Assembly: GCF_014483895.1 (NCBI RefSeq)
Contig: NZ_CP059987.1
Location: forward strand, 868,001-932,000
Direction of reading: 5' to 3'
Source of the DNA: Protaetiibacter sp. SSC-01
Lineage (GTDB): Bacteria > Actinomycetota > Actinomycetes > Actinomycetales > Microbacteriaceae
DNA: 64,000 bases
Part shown: positions 1 through 8,364 of the stretch, one piece after another
How positions within the stretch are numbered: the first letter of the stretch is position 1
Layout: every line of letters begins with the position of its first letter
Notes under the pieces: generated by a model
Told to the model about the DNA's origin: nothing
What the model saw: only the letters and a program-made list of their open reading frames with translations
Databases searched by the model: none
Translations under genes and position numbers: made by a program

Positions 1-1525
1 CGGAGTCGTCGGGCTCGCCCTTCACCGTGATCGACACCGTCGCGGCCTCCGGTGCCAGGTTATGCAGCGCGATCATGCGCCCCGTGTCGGAGCGCACCGA
101 GTGCGCGAGCACCGAGGGCACGTCGTGCTCGAGCAGCTCGAGCTCACCCCAGCCGATCTCCGACGACGAGCGGTAGCGCGTGATGAGCAGCCGGATGTGC
201 GCGAGCAGCGAGTCGGGGTCGTGGCGCTGCGAGATGACGTTGACGTGCTCGGGCGCGTAGCCGCCCTCGGGCGGCGCCGAGCACAGCCGCGACCGCGGCG
301 CCGAGGAGAACCCGCCGTTCTTCTCGCTCGACCACTGCATGGGCGTGCGCACCGACTTGCGTCCCTCGATGTCGAGGTTCTCGGCCATGCCGATCTCCTC
401 GCCGTAGAACAGCACGGGCGTACCGGGCAGCGAGAACATGAGGCTGTAGACCATGCGGATGCGGCGGGGGTCCCCGTCGAGCATCGTCGGAAGCCGGCGC
501 ACGATCCCGCGACCGTACACACGCATCCGCTCCTCGGGGGCGAACGCCTCGAACACCTCCTCGCGCTCCTCGTCGCTCAGCTTGTCGAGCGTGAGCTCGT
601 CGTGGTTGCGCACGAAGTTCGCCCACTGGGTCTCGACTGGCAGCGCGGGGCGCGTGGCGAGCATCTCGGCGAGCGGGGTGGCGTCGTGCCGCGCGAGCGA
701 GAGGTAGAGCGACTGCATGCCCATGAAGTCGAACTGCATCGTCAGCTGCGAGGCGCCGTCGCCGCCGCCGAAGAACTTCAACTGCTCGTCGTACGTGAGG
801 TTCACCTCGCCGAGCAGCACGGCGTCGCTCGCGCGTCGCTGCAGGAACCGTCGCAGGTCGCGCAGGTGCTGGTGCGGGTCGCCTCCGACGCCAGCGAGGA
901 AGAACGGCACCGCGTCGACCCGGAACCCCGACACCCCCAGCTCGAGCCAGAACCCCATGACGCGCGCGAGCTCGTCGCGCACGCGCGGGTTCCCGATGTT
1001 GAGGTCGGGCTGATGCCGGTAGAACGAATGCAGGTAGTAGCGGTCGACCTTCTCCTCGTACTCCCACACGCTCGTCTCCTCGCCGGGGAACACGTTGGCG
1101 GGCTCCGACTTCGGCTTCTCGTCGACCCACACGTAATAGTCGTGGTAGGCCGAGTCGCGGCTCCTGCGGGCTTCGCGGAACCAGGGGTGCTTGTCCGAGG
1201 TGTGGTTGACGACGAGGTCGATGATGACGCGCATGCCGCGGTCCTTCGCCATGCGCACGAACTCGACGAACCGCCCGAGGTCGCCGATGCGCGGATCGAC
1301 GGCGAGGTAGTCGGTGATGTCGTAGCCGTCGTCGCGTCCGGGCGTCGGGTAGAACGGCATGAGCCACAGGCACGTCACGCCGAGGTCGGCGAGGTGGTCG
1401 ATGCGGTGGGCGAGGCCCTCGAAGTCGCCGCATCCGTCGCCGTTCCAGTCCATGTACGTCTCGACGTCGAGGCAGTAGACGACGGCGGTCTTCCACCACA
1501 GGTCGCTCGTGTCGGTGATCTTCAT
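1..1525 (-). CDS. GH13 alpha-amylase family protein, trehalose-synthase-like (3' end beyond the window)
   Basis: The first about 508 residues of an alpha-glucan-active glycoside hydrolase family 13 enzyme are present; the C-terminus lies outside the window. The product opens MKITDTSDLWWK and has the GH13 barrel motifs in order: VVNHTSD, GFRVDAVPF (nucleophile Asp), LLGEVNL (acid Glu) and FVRNHDEL (third Asp). A beta-sandwich-like tail (LHNLAPEAATVSI) is being read when the window ends. The layout resembles maltose alpha-glucosyltransferase/trehalose synthase more than secreted amylases, and no signal peptide is seen, so a cytoplasmic enzyme of trehalose/maltose metabolism is inferred. The ATG overlaps the stop of the upstream oxidoreductase (ATGA), so the two are translationally coupled. 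Confidence 0.85.
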   Translation of the reverse strand, partial: MKITDTSDLWWKTAVVYCLDVETYMDWNGDGCGDFEGLAHRIDHLADLGVTCLWLMPFYPTPGRDDGYDITDYLAVDPRIGDLGRFVEFVRMAKDRGMRVIIDLVVNHTSDKHPWFREARRSRDSAYHDYYVWVDEKPKSEPANVFPGEETSVWEYEEKVDRYYLHSFYRHQPDLNIGNPRVRDELARVMGFWLELGVSGFRVDAVPFFLAGVGGDPHQHLRDLRRFLQRRASDAVLLGEVNLTYDEQLKFFGGGDGASQLTMQFDFMGMQSLYLSLARHDATPLAEMLATRPALPVETQWANFVRNHDELTLDKLSDEEREEVFEAFAPEERMRVYGRGIVRRLPTMLDGDPRRIRMVYSLMFSLPGTPVLFYGEEIGMAENLDIEGRKSVRTPMQWSSEKNGGFSSAPRSRLCSAPPEGGYAPEHVNVISQRHDPDSLLAHIRLLITRYRSSSEIGWGELELLEHDVPSVLAHSVRSDTGRMIALHNLAPEAATVSITVKGEPDDS

Positions 1526-2487
1526 CGGCCCTCCTTGAGCGCGGGCAGCACCTCGCGACCGAACACGGTGAGCATGGGCTCCTGCGCGCGCCCGACGTGG
1601 TGCAGGTAGAGCTCGTCGAAGCCGAGCTCGGCGAGCGACAGCAGCCGCTCGAGGTGCGCCTCGGGGTCGGATGACACGAAGACGTGCCCGGCGGTGTCGT
1701 CGGGGGCGGCGTGGTCGCTGCGGCGGTCGAACTCCTCGGGCGTCGCGATGTCCCACAGCGCGGGCGGGGTGAGGATGCCGTGGCGCCACTGGTCGTGCGC
1801 GATCGCGAGCGCCTCGTCGTCGGTCTCGGCCCAGCTGTAGTGCACCTGCAGGGCGACGGGCCCGCGTCCGCCCGCGTCGCGGTACGCGGCGATGACGGCT
1901 CGCAGCGCATCCGGCTCCTGCACGGCCGTGATGAGCCCGTCCGCCCAGCCCGCGAGGCGTGCGGCGGTCTGCGGCCCGATCGCCGCGCCGAACAGTCGCG
2001 GGGCGACCTCGGGCACGCTCCAGAGGCGCGCCTCGTGCACGCGCACCGTGCCGTCGGCGTCGACGGTCTCGCCGCCGAGCAGGCGCCGGATGATGTCGGC
2101 GCTCTCGTCGAGGCGCGCGTCGCGGAACGGCTTGTCGGGCCACGGGTCGCCCGTGATGTGCTCGTTGACGTTCTCGCCGCTGCCGAGCGCCGCCCAGAAC
2201 CGGCCGGGGAACAGCTCGCCGAGGGTCGCGATCGCCTGCGCGACGATCGCCGGATGCGCGCGCTGGCCTGGCGCGGTCACGACGCCGAACGGCAGGCGCG
2301 TCGTCGCGAGCGCGGCGCCGAGCCAGCTCCACGAGTAGCCCGAGTGCCCCTGCCGTTCGCTCCACGGCGCCCAGTGGTCCGAGCACATGGCGGCGTCGAA
2401 GCCGACCTCCTCGGCGCGCTGCACGGCCTCCAGCAGCTCGGACGGCGGGGCCTGCTCATGCGAGGCGTGGAATCCGACGACGGTCAC
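1522..2487 (-). CDS. Luciferase-like (LLM class) flavin oxidoreductase, TIGR03885-like
   Basis: A 321-residue TIM-barrel protein of the bacterial luciferase superfamily. Motifs seen include CSDHWAPW near the N-terminus, a conserved LGSGENVNEHITG segment, and a C-terminal FGREVLPALKEG. From memory this matches the family TIGR03885, described as probable non-F420 flavin oxidoreductases; that assignment was not searched. It starts at GTG with GAGAGGAG upstream and overlaps the GH13 gene by 4 bp. The tight pairing with a sugar enzyme suggests a role in the same pathway, but the substrate is unknown. Confidence 0.8.
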   Translation of the reverse strand: MTVVGFHASHEQAPPSELLEAVQRAEEVGFDAAMCSDHWAPWSERQGHSGYSWSWLGAALATTRLPFGVVTAPGQRAHPAIVAQAIATLGELFPGRFWAALGSGENVNEHITGDPWPDKPFRDARLDESADIIRRLLGGETVDADGTVRVHEARLWSVPEVAPRLFGAAIGPQTAARLAGWADGLITAVQEPDALRAVIAAYRDAGGRGPVALQVHYSWAETDDEALAIAHDQWRHGILTPPALWDIATPEEFDRRSDHAAPDDTAGHVFVSSDPEAHLERLLSLAELGFDELYLHHVGRAQEPMLTVFGREVLPALKEGR

Positions 2488-2529
2488 GGGCGCTCCTCTC
2501 GACCCTGTCGAGGCTCGCGTGACCCGGGC

Positions 2530-2660
2530 TGAGCGACAAGGGCGTTGCGGTGGTCCGCCTTGTCGGCTAAGGCGCAGCGGGAGCTACGACACCGCGGCGG
2601 GAGGCGTTTCTCCCGCCGCCGCGTCGCGGCTCCAGCCGCGCCATGACGGCCGACGGGCGG
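2530..2660. repeat. Intergenic palindromic repeat, family 1 (reverse copy)
   Basis: The gap between divergent genes holds a hairpin around GACAAGG/CCTTGTC (about 2535-2563). It is followed by a family-1 element (2578-2646) with the core GGCGGGAGGCGTTTCTCCCG and the tail CGCGGCTCCAGCCGCGCC. This element is the reverse complement of the copies at 6571-6642 and 54018-54096. Confidence 0.8.
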
Positions 2661-2680
2661 GGACAGGGCAGGATGGGGGC

Positions 2681-3721
2681 GTGAGCGATGACGCGACTGT
2701 CCCCTTCCTCATCGACGCGGGCGGAGACGCCGGCACCGACCCCCGCACCTTCGCGGGCGGCGCGGCCGACATCGAGGCCGCCGGCTACGACGGCATCTTC
2801 GCCGCGGAGACGAGCCACGACCCGTTCATCGCGCTCGCGGCCGCGGCCATGCGCACCGAGCGCGTGAGCCTCATGACGGGCATCGCCGTCGCGTTCGCCC
2901 GTAACCCCATGACGGTCGCCGAGACGGCCAACGACCTTCAGCTCGTGTCGGAGGGTCGCTTCATCCTGGGCCTCGGCTCGCAGATCAAGCCGCACATCGA
3001 GCACCGCTTCTCGATGCCGTGGTCGGCGCCCGCCGCCCGGATGCGCGAGTTCGTCGCCGCCGTGCGTGCCATCTGGTCGTCGTGGGAGACGGGCGAGAGG
3101 CTCGCGTTCGAGGGCGAGCACTACCGTCACACCCTCATGACGCCGTTCTTCTCGCCGGGCCCGAACCCCTTCGGCACCCCGCCCATCTGGATCGCCGCCG
3201 TCGGCGAGAAGATGACCGAGACGGCGGGCGCCGTCGCCGACGGCGTGCTCGCGCACACCTTCACGACCGAGCGCTATCTGCGCGAGGTGACGCGTCCCGC
3301 GCTCGAGCGGGGTGCCGCATCCGCGGGGCGCGACGCCTCGACCCTCGGCATCAGCATCCCGGCGTTCGTCGCGGTCGGGGAGACGGATGCCGAGCTCGCC
3401 GCCGCGATCCAGGCCACGAAGGCGCAGATCGCCTTCTACGGCTCGACGCCCGCGTACCTGCCCGTGCTCGCGTTGCACGGCTGGGAACACGTGCACGAGA
3501 AGCTCCACGCGGCGTCGAAGCGCGGCGAGTGGACGCAGATGGCCGAGCTCGTCGACGACGACATGCTGCGAGCGTTCTCGGCGGTCGGCTCGCCCGCCGA
3601 GGTCGCGTCGCAGCTGCGCGAGCGGTTCTCGGGCCTCGTGACGCGGCTGTCGTTCAGCGCGGGCTACCCCATCCGTCCCGAGGTGCAGGCGGCGATGCTC
3701 GCGGGCCTCCGCGGGGAGTGA
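2681..3721 (+). CDS. F420-dependent LLM-class oxidoreductase (TIGR03617-like)
   Basis: A 346-residue luciferase-like TIM-barrel enzyme expected to move hydride with coenzyme F420. Seen motifs: GYDGIFAAETSHDPF, TGIAVAFARNPM, EGRFILGLGSQI and PPIWIAAVG. These resemble the TIGR03617 group of F420-dependent oxidoreductases, an assignment from memory. The open frame extends upstream to 2387 over another gene and a repeat, so GTG 2681 is chosen. It is preceded exactly 6 nt away by the -10-like hexamer CAGGAT, which suggests a leaderless transcript. Substrate unknown. Confidence 0.82.
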   Translation: MSDDATVPFLIDAGGDAGTDPRTFAGGAADIEAAGYDGIFAAETSHDPFIALAAAAMRTERVSLMTGIAVAFARNPMTVAETANDLQLVSEGRFILGLGSQIKPHIEHRFSMPWSAPAARMREFVAAVRAIWSSWETGERLAFEGEHYRHTLMTPFFSPGPNPFGTPPIWIAAVGEKMTETAGAVADGVLAHTFTTERYLREVTRPALERGAASAGRDASTLGISIPAFVAVGETDAELAAAIQATKAQIAFYGSTPAYLPVLALHGWEHVHEKLHAASKRGEWTQMAELVDDDMLRAFSAVGSPAEVASQLRERFSGLVTRLSFSAGYPIRPEVQAAMLAGLRGE

Positions 3722-3728
3722 ACGGCGC

Positions 3729-4367
3729 CTAGCCTGCGGGCGTCGGCAGGGGCACCTGGCCCGTCGCGATCATGACGGCCGCCACGACGACCGACACGAC
3801 GAGCGTCGCGAGCACCGTGCCGCCCACGACGAGCAGCACGAGCGCCCACGGGTGGGTCGTCGTCCAGCCGATCGTGCCGGGGAAGCGCTCCTTGATGTCG
3901 ACGGCCGCGAGACCCGCGGGCGCGCGCACGACGGGCGCGCCGATCGCCTCGACGAGCTCGGTGAGGGTCTCCTGCTCCCACGTCTGCGCCGAGAGTGCGA
4001 ACATGCGCTCGAGCGCGGGCGAGACGCCGTAGAGCGTCGCATCGCGCGTGCCGGGCAGCGGCAGCATGACGAGCGTGCCGATCGCGTGCACGGGCCAGCG
4101 GCGCGTGCGCAGCGGGCCCCGGATGCGCAGCTCGCCCGCCTCGACGACGACGCGGGTGCGCGCGAAGTAGACGAGCATCCCGATGCCGCCGAGCAGCATC
4201 GCGGAGCCGAGCGCGACGACGCCCGCGCCGAGGCTCGGCCACGTCGCGATGAGCAGCGTGAGCACGAGCAGGGGAGCGAACCACACGAGCCGCACGAGCA
4301 TCCGACGGTGGAACGCGGGCCACGACGGACGGAACTCGCGCCGCTCGGGCGCGGGGGCATCCGTCAC
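3729..4367 (-). CDS. PH-like domain membrane protein
   Basis: A 212-residue protein with two transmembrane segments near residues 27-70, a soluble middle with the pattern of bacterial PH-domain proteins (VVVEAGELRIRGPLR, LYGVSPALERMFAL) and a third hydrophobic segment near the C-terminus (about 175-203). Function is not established; such proteins are usually small inner-membrane proteins of unknown role. GTG 4367 overlaps the stop of the carbonic anhydrase gene (GTGA), so the two form a coupled pair. It converges on the oxidoreductase ending at 3721 with only 7 bp between stops. Confidence 0.7.
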   Translation of the reverse strand: MTDAPAPERREFRPSWPAFHRRMLVRLVWFAPLLVLTLLIATWPSLGAGVVALGSAMLLGGIGMLVYFARTRVVVEAGELRIRGPLRTRRWPVHAIGTLVMLPLPGTRDATLYGVSPALERMFALSAQTWEQETLTELVEAIGAPVVRAPAGLAAVDIKERFPGTIGWTTTHPWALVLLVVGGTVLATLVVSVVVAAVMIATGQVPLPTPAG

Positions 4368-4879
4368 GCGAGCTCCCGGTGCTTGCGCGAGAGCTCGCGG
4401 TACGTCTCGGCGTTGCGACGGATGCCGGCGACCTCCTCGTCGGTGAGCTCACGTCGCACCTTCGCCGGCACGCCCGCGACGAGGGAGCGCGGCGGCACGA
4501 CCGTGCCCTCGAGCACGAGGGCTCCCGCGGCGACGAGCGACTCGCGCCCGATGACGGCGCGATTGAGCACCGTGGCGTTCATGCCGATGAGGCAGTCGTC
4601 CTCGACCGTGCAGCCGTGCACGACGGCCCCGTGGCCGACCGAGACGCCCGAGCCGATCGTCGTCGGCACGCCCGCGTCGACGTGCACGACGACGTTGTCC
4701 TGCAGGTTGGAGCCCTCGCCGAGGGTGATGGTGTCGCTGTCGGCGCGCAGCACCGCGCCGTAGAAGACGGAGGAGCCCGGATGCAGCACGACGTCGCCGA
4801 TGACCGTCGCGTTCGGCGCGGTCCACGCGGTCTCGTCGATGCGCGGCTCGCGGCCGCCGAAGGGCAGGATGACGCTCAT
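4364..4879 (-). CDS. Gamma-class carbonic anhydrase family protein
   Basis: A 171-residue left-handed beta-helix protein with hexapeptide repeats along its length (e.g. IGSGVSVGHGAVVHGC, IGMNATVLNRAVIG). Histidines in VVVHVD and VGHGAVVHG occupy the places of the zinc ligands of gamma carbonic anhydrases (YrdA/PaaY-like, about 170-200 aa). Members of this group may interconvert CO2 and bicarbonate or act as acyltransferases, and the sequence alone does not separate these. ATG 4879 follows TAGCGT by 6 nt, so it is probably leaderless. It is the first gene of a pair with the PH-like membrane protein. Confidence 0.85.
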   Translation of the reverse strand: MSVILPFGGREPRIDETAWTAPNATVIGDVVLHPGSSVFYGAVLRADSDTITLGEGSNLQDNVVVHVDAGVPTTIGSGVSVGHGAVVHGCTVEDDCLIGMNATVLNRAVIGRESLVAAGALVLEGTVVPPRSLVAGVPAKVRRELTDEEVAGIRRNAETYRELSRKHRELA

Positions 4880-4910
4880 GCCAGCACGCTACCGCGCGAG
4901 GGAAATGCGA

Positions 4911-4950
4911 GGTGGTCGAGGAGCGCCGCGAAGCGACGCGTCTCGAGACC
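4911..4950. repeat. Intergenic palindromic repeat, family 2
   Basis: One copy of the element GGTGGTCGAGGAGCGC...GACGCGTCTCGAGACC lies in the gap between the carbonic anhydrase and ffh. Further copies are at 50503-50547, 50560-50604 and 56861-56903. Confidence 0.8.
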
Positions 4951-4988
4951 GCCGCCCGGCCGGTCACGCCACGTAGGATGTGACCGTC

Positions 4989-6566
4989 ATGGCAACCTTC
5001 GGCACGCTCTCCGACCGGCTCACCGACACCTTCCGCAACCTCCGCACCAAGGGCAAGCTCAGCCCCGCGGACGTCGACGGCACGGTGCGCGAGATCCGGC
5101 GCGCCCTCCTCGACGCCGACGTCGCGCTCGAGGTCGTCAAGGACTTCACGGGCCGGGTGCGCGAGCGCGCCCTCTCCGACGAGGTCAACAAGGCGCTCAA
5201 CCCGGCGCAGCAGGTCGTGCAGATCGTCAACGACGAGCTCGTCGGCATCCTCGGCGGGCAGCAGCGCCGCCTCGAGTTCGCGAAGAAGCCGCCGACCGTC
5301 ATCATGCTCGCGGGCCTCCAGGGCGCCGGCAAGACGACCCTCGCGGGCAAGCTCGCGAAGTGGCTCAAGAAGGAGGGGCACACGCCGCTCCTCGTCGCAT
5401 CCGACCTCCAGCGCCCCAACGCCGTCACGCAGCTGCAGGTCGTGGGCGAGCAGGCGGGCGTTCCCGTCTTCGCGCCCGAGCCCGGCAACGGCGTCGGCGA
5501 CCCCGTGAAGGTCGCCAAGGAGGGCGTCAAGGAGGCCGAGCGCAAGCAGTACGACACGGTCATCGTCGACACCGCCGGCCGCCTCGGCATCGACGCCGAG
5601 CTCATGAAGCAGGCGTCGAACATCCGCAAGGCCGTCGAGCCCGACGAGGTGCTCTTCGTCATCGACGCGATGATCGGTCAGGACGCCGTCAACACGGCCC
5701 GGGCCTTCCAGGAGGGCGTCGACTTCACGGGCGTCGTGCTCACGAAGCTCGACGGCGACGCGCGCGGTGGCGCCGCGCTCTCGGTCGCATCCGTCACGGG
5801 CCGCCCCATCATCTTCGCCTCCACGGGCGAGGGCCTCGACGACTTCGAGCCCTTCCACCCCGACCGCATGGCGAGCCGCATCCTCGACCTCGGCGACATC
5901 CTGACCCTCGTCGAGCAGGCGCAGGCCGCGTTCGACGAGGAGGAGGCCGCGAAGGTCGCGGAGAAGTTCCGCACCGACTCCTTCACGCTCGACGACTTCC
6001 TGCAGCAGATGCAGCAGCTCAAGAAGATGGGCTCGCTCAAGGGCATGCTCGGGATGTTGCCCGGCGCCCGCGGCATGAAGGACCAGCTCGAGAACTTCGA
6101 CGAGCGCGAGCTCACGCGCACCGAGGCGATCATCCAGTCGATGACGCCCGCCGAGCGCCAGAACACGAAGCTCCTCAACGGCTCGCGCCGTCTCCGCATC
6201 GCGAAGGGTGCGGGTGTCACGGTCACCGACGTCAACCAGCTCGTCGCCCGCTTCGAGCAGGCCGCGAAGATGATGAAGACCGTCGCGAAGGGCGGGATGC
6301 CGCAGGTTCCCGGAATGGGGCCCATGCCCGGTATGCCCGGCATGCACGGCGGCAAGAAGGCGAACAGCAAGGGCAAGAAGAAGGGCTCGAAGTCGGGCAA
6401 CCCGGCCAAGCGCGCGGCCGAGAACGCCGCGCTCGCGCAGGGCATCAAGCCGGGCGGGTCGACCGCGGGCGGCGGCTCGGGCTTCGGCCTCGGCGGAGGT
6501 GCGGCCAAGCAGGCCCCCACCGAGGAGGAGCTCGCCGCCCTCCAGAAGCTCCTCGGCCGCCGCTGA
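4989..6566 (+). CDS. ffh: Signal recognition particle protein Ffh (SRP54)
   Basis: The GTPase of the signal recognition particle, which binds signal peptides and 4.5S RNA and docks with FtsY for co-translational membrane targeting. It has 525 residues: a helical N domain (1-100), the G domain with the P-loop GLQGAGKTT (about 109-117), DTAGR and TKLDGDARGG, and a Met-rich M domain ending in clustered GMPGMP and a Lys-rich then Gly-rich tail. ATG 4989 is chosen over the in-frame GTG 4980 because the product then begins MATFGTLSDRL as in relatives; TAGGAT lies just upstream. Most actinobacterial windows have ffh near rpsP, and here rpsP follows 4.7 kb later. Confidence 0.97.
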   Translation: MATFGTLSDRLTDTFRNLRTKGKLSPADVDGTVREIRRALLDADVALEVVKDFTGRVRERALSDEVNKALNPAQQVVQIVNDELVGILGGQQRRLEFAKKPPTVIMLAGLQGAGKTTLAGKLAKWLKKEGHTPLLVASDLQRPNAVTQLQVVGEQAGVPVFAPEPGNGVGDPVKVAKEGVKEAERKQYDTVIVDTAGRLGIDAELMKQASNIRKAVEPDEVLFVIDAMIGQDAVNTARAFQEGVDFTGVVLTKLDGDARGGAALSVASVTGRPIIFASTGEGLDDFEPFHPDRMASRILDLGDILTLVEQAQAAFDEEEAAKVAEKFRTDSFTLDDFLQQMQQLKKMGSLKGMLGMLPGARGMKDQLENFDERELTRTEAIIQSMTPAERQNTKLLNGSRRLRIAKGAGVTVTDVNQLVARFEQAAKMMKTVAKGGMPQVPGMGPMPGMPGMHGGKKANSKGKKKGSKSGNPAKRAAENAALAQGIKPGGSTAGGGSGFGLGGGAAKQAPTEEELAALQKLLGRR

Positions 6567-6570
6567 GTTC

Positions 6571-6642
6571 CATGGCGCGGCTGGAGCCGCGCCATGACGG
6601 CGGGAGAAACGCCTCCCGCCGCGAGGTCGTTTCTCCCGCCGC
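6571..6642. repeat. Intergenic palindromic repeat, family 1, possible ffh terminator
   Basis: Begins with a perfect palindrome (6572-6595, 11-bp arms around GG: ATGGCGCGGCT/AGCCGCGCCAT). The GGCGGGAGAAACGCCTCCCG hairpin and another CTCCCGCCG follow. It lies 5 bp after the ffh stop, so it can act as a terminator, but it lacks a T-run. Confidence 0.8.
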
Positions 6643-6678
6643 CAGCGCCCGCGGGTGCGCGCGATCTAGCGTGGAGGC

Positions 6679-7455
6679 ATGACCTCTCGCCCAATCCGCA
6701 TCGCCGTCCAGCTCGCCCCGCAGCACGCCGACTACTCCCAGATCCGGGATGCCGTGCGCCGTGCCGAGGACCTCGGCGTCGACGTCGTCTTCAACTGGGA
6801 CCACTTCTTCCCCCTCTCGGGAGACCCCGACGGCAAGCACTTCGAGTCGTGGACGATGCTCGGGGCGATCGCCGAGCAGACGAGCCGCGTCGAGTTCGGC
6901 GCCCTCGTGAACTGCAACTCGTACCGCAACCCCGACCTGCAGGCCGACATGGCCCGCACGCTCGACCACATCTCGGGCGGCCGCTTCATCTTCGGCACGG
7001 GCGCCGGCTGGTTCGAGCGCGACTACGACGAGTACGGCTACGAGTTCGGCACGCCCGGTTCGCGCATCGCGGCGCTCGGTGAGGCCCTGCCGCGCATCGA
7101 GGCGCGCTGGGCGAAGCTCAACCCGGCGCCCGTGCGCGACATCCCGATCCTCATCGGGGGCGGCGGCGAGAAGAAGACGCTGCGCCTCGTGGCCCGCCAC
7201 GCCGACATCTGGCACTCCTTCGGCAGCCCCGAGACGCTGCAGCGCAAGCTCGGCATCCTCGCAGAGCACTGCGCGGCGGAGGGCCGCGACCTGGGCGAGA
7301 TCGAGGTGTCGGTCGAGAGCCGCGGTGGCGACGAGCGCGCCGCCGACGCCTTCGTCGAGGTCGGCGCGACGCTCTTCACGATCGGGCTCACGGGCCCCGA
7401 CTACGACATGGATGCCGCCAAACGCCTCGTGGCCTGGCGCGACGCGAACTCCTGA
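6679..7455 (+). CDS. F420-dependent LLM-class oxidoreductase, paralogue A
   Basis: A 258-residue luciferase-like oxidoreductase. Motifs: VVFNWDHFFPL, GALVNCNSYRNPDL, GRFIFGTGAGWFERD and IPILIGGGGEKKTLRLVA (phosphate-binding loop of the cofactor site). It is shorter than classic luciferases but typical of the small F420-dependent group. It is highly similar along its whole length to the next gene, so the pair arose by tandem duplication. ATG 6679 follows TAGCGT by 6 nt, so probably leaderless. Substrate unknown. Confidence 0.82.
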   Translation: MTSRPIRIAVQLAPQHADYSQIRDAVRRAEDLGVDVVFNWDHFFPLSGDPDGKHFESWTMLGAIAEQTSRVEFGALVNCNSYRNPDLQADMARTLDHISGGRFIFGTGAGWFERDYDEYGYEFGTPGSRIAALGEALPRIEARWAKLNPAPVRDIPILIGGGGEKKTLRLVARHADIWHSFGSPETLQRKLGILAEHCAAEGRDLGEIEVSVESRGGDERAADAFVEVGATLFTIGLTGPDYDMDAAKRLVAWRDANS

Positions 7456-7472
7456 CGGTTAGCGTGGGCGGC

Positions 7473-8279
7473 ATGCACCGCCCCATCCGCATCGGCGTCC
7501 AGATCGCACCCCAGCATGCGTCGTACCCCGTCCTGAGGGATGCCGTGCGGCGCATGGAGGACCTCGGCGTCGACCTCGTCATGGGCTGGGACCACTTCTT
7601 CCCGCTCACGGGCGACCGCGATGGCGCGCACTTCGAGGCTTTCACGGTGCTCGCCGCGATGGCCGAGCAGACGAGCCGCGTCGAGTTCGGCCCCCTCGTC
7701 TCGGCGACGGCGTTCCGCAACCCCGACCTCGTGGCCGACATGGCGCGCACGATCGACCACATCTCGGCCCACGACACCGGCACGGGGCGGTTCATCCTCG
7801 GCCTCGGCGCGGGCTGGAACGAGAAGGACTTCGTCGAGTACGGCTACCCGTTCGGCACGGTGGGCTCGCGGCTCAGCGCATTCGAGGCCGCGGTGCCGCG
7901 CATCCGCGAGCGGCTCGCACGGCTCAACCCCGCGCCGACGCGGCACGTCCCGATCCTCATCGGCGGGGGAGGCGAGCGTCGCACGCTGCGCGTCGTCGCC
8001 GAGCACGCCGACATGTGGCACGCATTCGGCGACGTCGAGACGCTCACCCACAAGACGCGCGTGCTCGCGGAGCACTGTCGCGCGGTGGGCCGTGACGTCT
8101 CGGAGATCGAGTTCTCGACCGGCACGAGCGTGCGGGGGCTCGGCGTCGGCGATCCCGAGACGGCCGAGCGCTTCGTCGAGCTCGGGTTCACGACGTTCAT
8201 TCTCGCGATCACGCCGCCCGAGCTCGACGACACGGCGCTGCGGGCCCTCCTGCGCTGGCGCGACGAGCGCGCGGGCTGA
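7473..8279 (+). CDS. F420-dependent LLM-class oxidoreductase, paralogue B
   Basis: A 268-residue paralogue of the preceding gene, with collinear motifs LVMGWDHFFPL, GPLVSATAFRNPDL, GRFILGLGAGWNEKD and VPILIGGGGERRTLRVVA. ATG 7473 is preferred to GTG 7464: TAGCGT lies 7 nt upstream and the protein then begins MHRPIRIGVQ, matching MTSRPIRIAVQ of the paralogue. It has its own -10-like element despite the 17-bp gap, so the two copies may be transcribed separately. Confidence 0.82.
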   Translation: MHRPIRIGVQIAPQHASYPVLRDAVRRMEDLGVDLVMGWDHFFPLTGDRDGAHFEAFTVLAAMAEQTSRVEFGPLVSATAFRNPDLVADMARTIDHISAHDTGTGRFILGLGAGWNEKDFVEYGYPFGTVGSRLSAFEAAVPRIRERLARLNPAPTRHVPILIGGGGERRTLRVVAEHADMWHAFGDVETLTHKTRVLAEHCRAVGRDVSEIEFSTGTSVRGLGVGDPETAERFVELGFTTFILAITPPELDDTALRALLRWRDERAG

Positions 8280-8302
8280 CGCGCGCGGGACCCGCACACG
8301 CG

Positions 8303-8340
8303 CGGCGGATGCGGAGCGCGAGGCCGCCCCGCATCCGCCG
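8303..8340. terminator. Bidirectional hairpin between convergent genes
   Basis: Perfect 12-bp arms (CGGCGGATGCGG at 8303-8314 and its complement at 8329-8340) with a 14-nt loop lie between the convergent oxidoreductase and the unknown gene. There is no T-tract. Confidence 0.65.
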
Positions 8341-8364
8341 AGTCCGTGCCGTCGGGTCCGTCCG

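Noticed and set aside
62-1609. 515-codon plus-strand open frame over the GH13 gene
   Set aside because: It is Arg/His/Val-rich and antisense to clear GH13 motifs; a GC-rich shadow frame.
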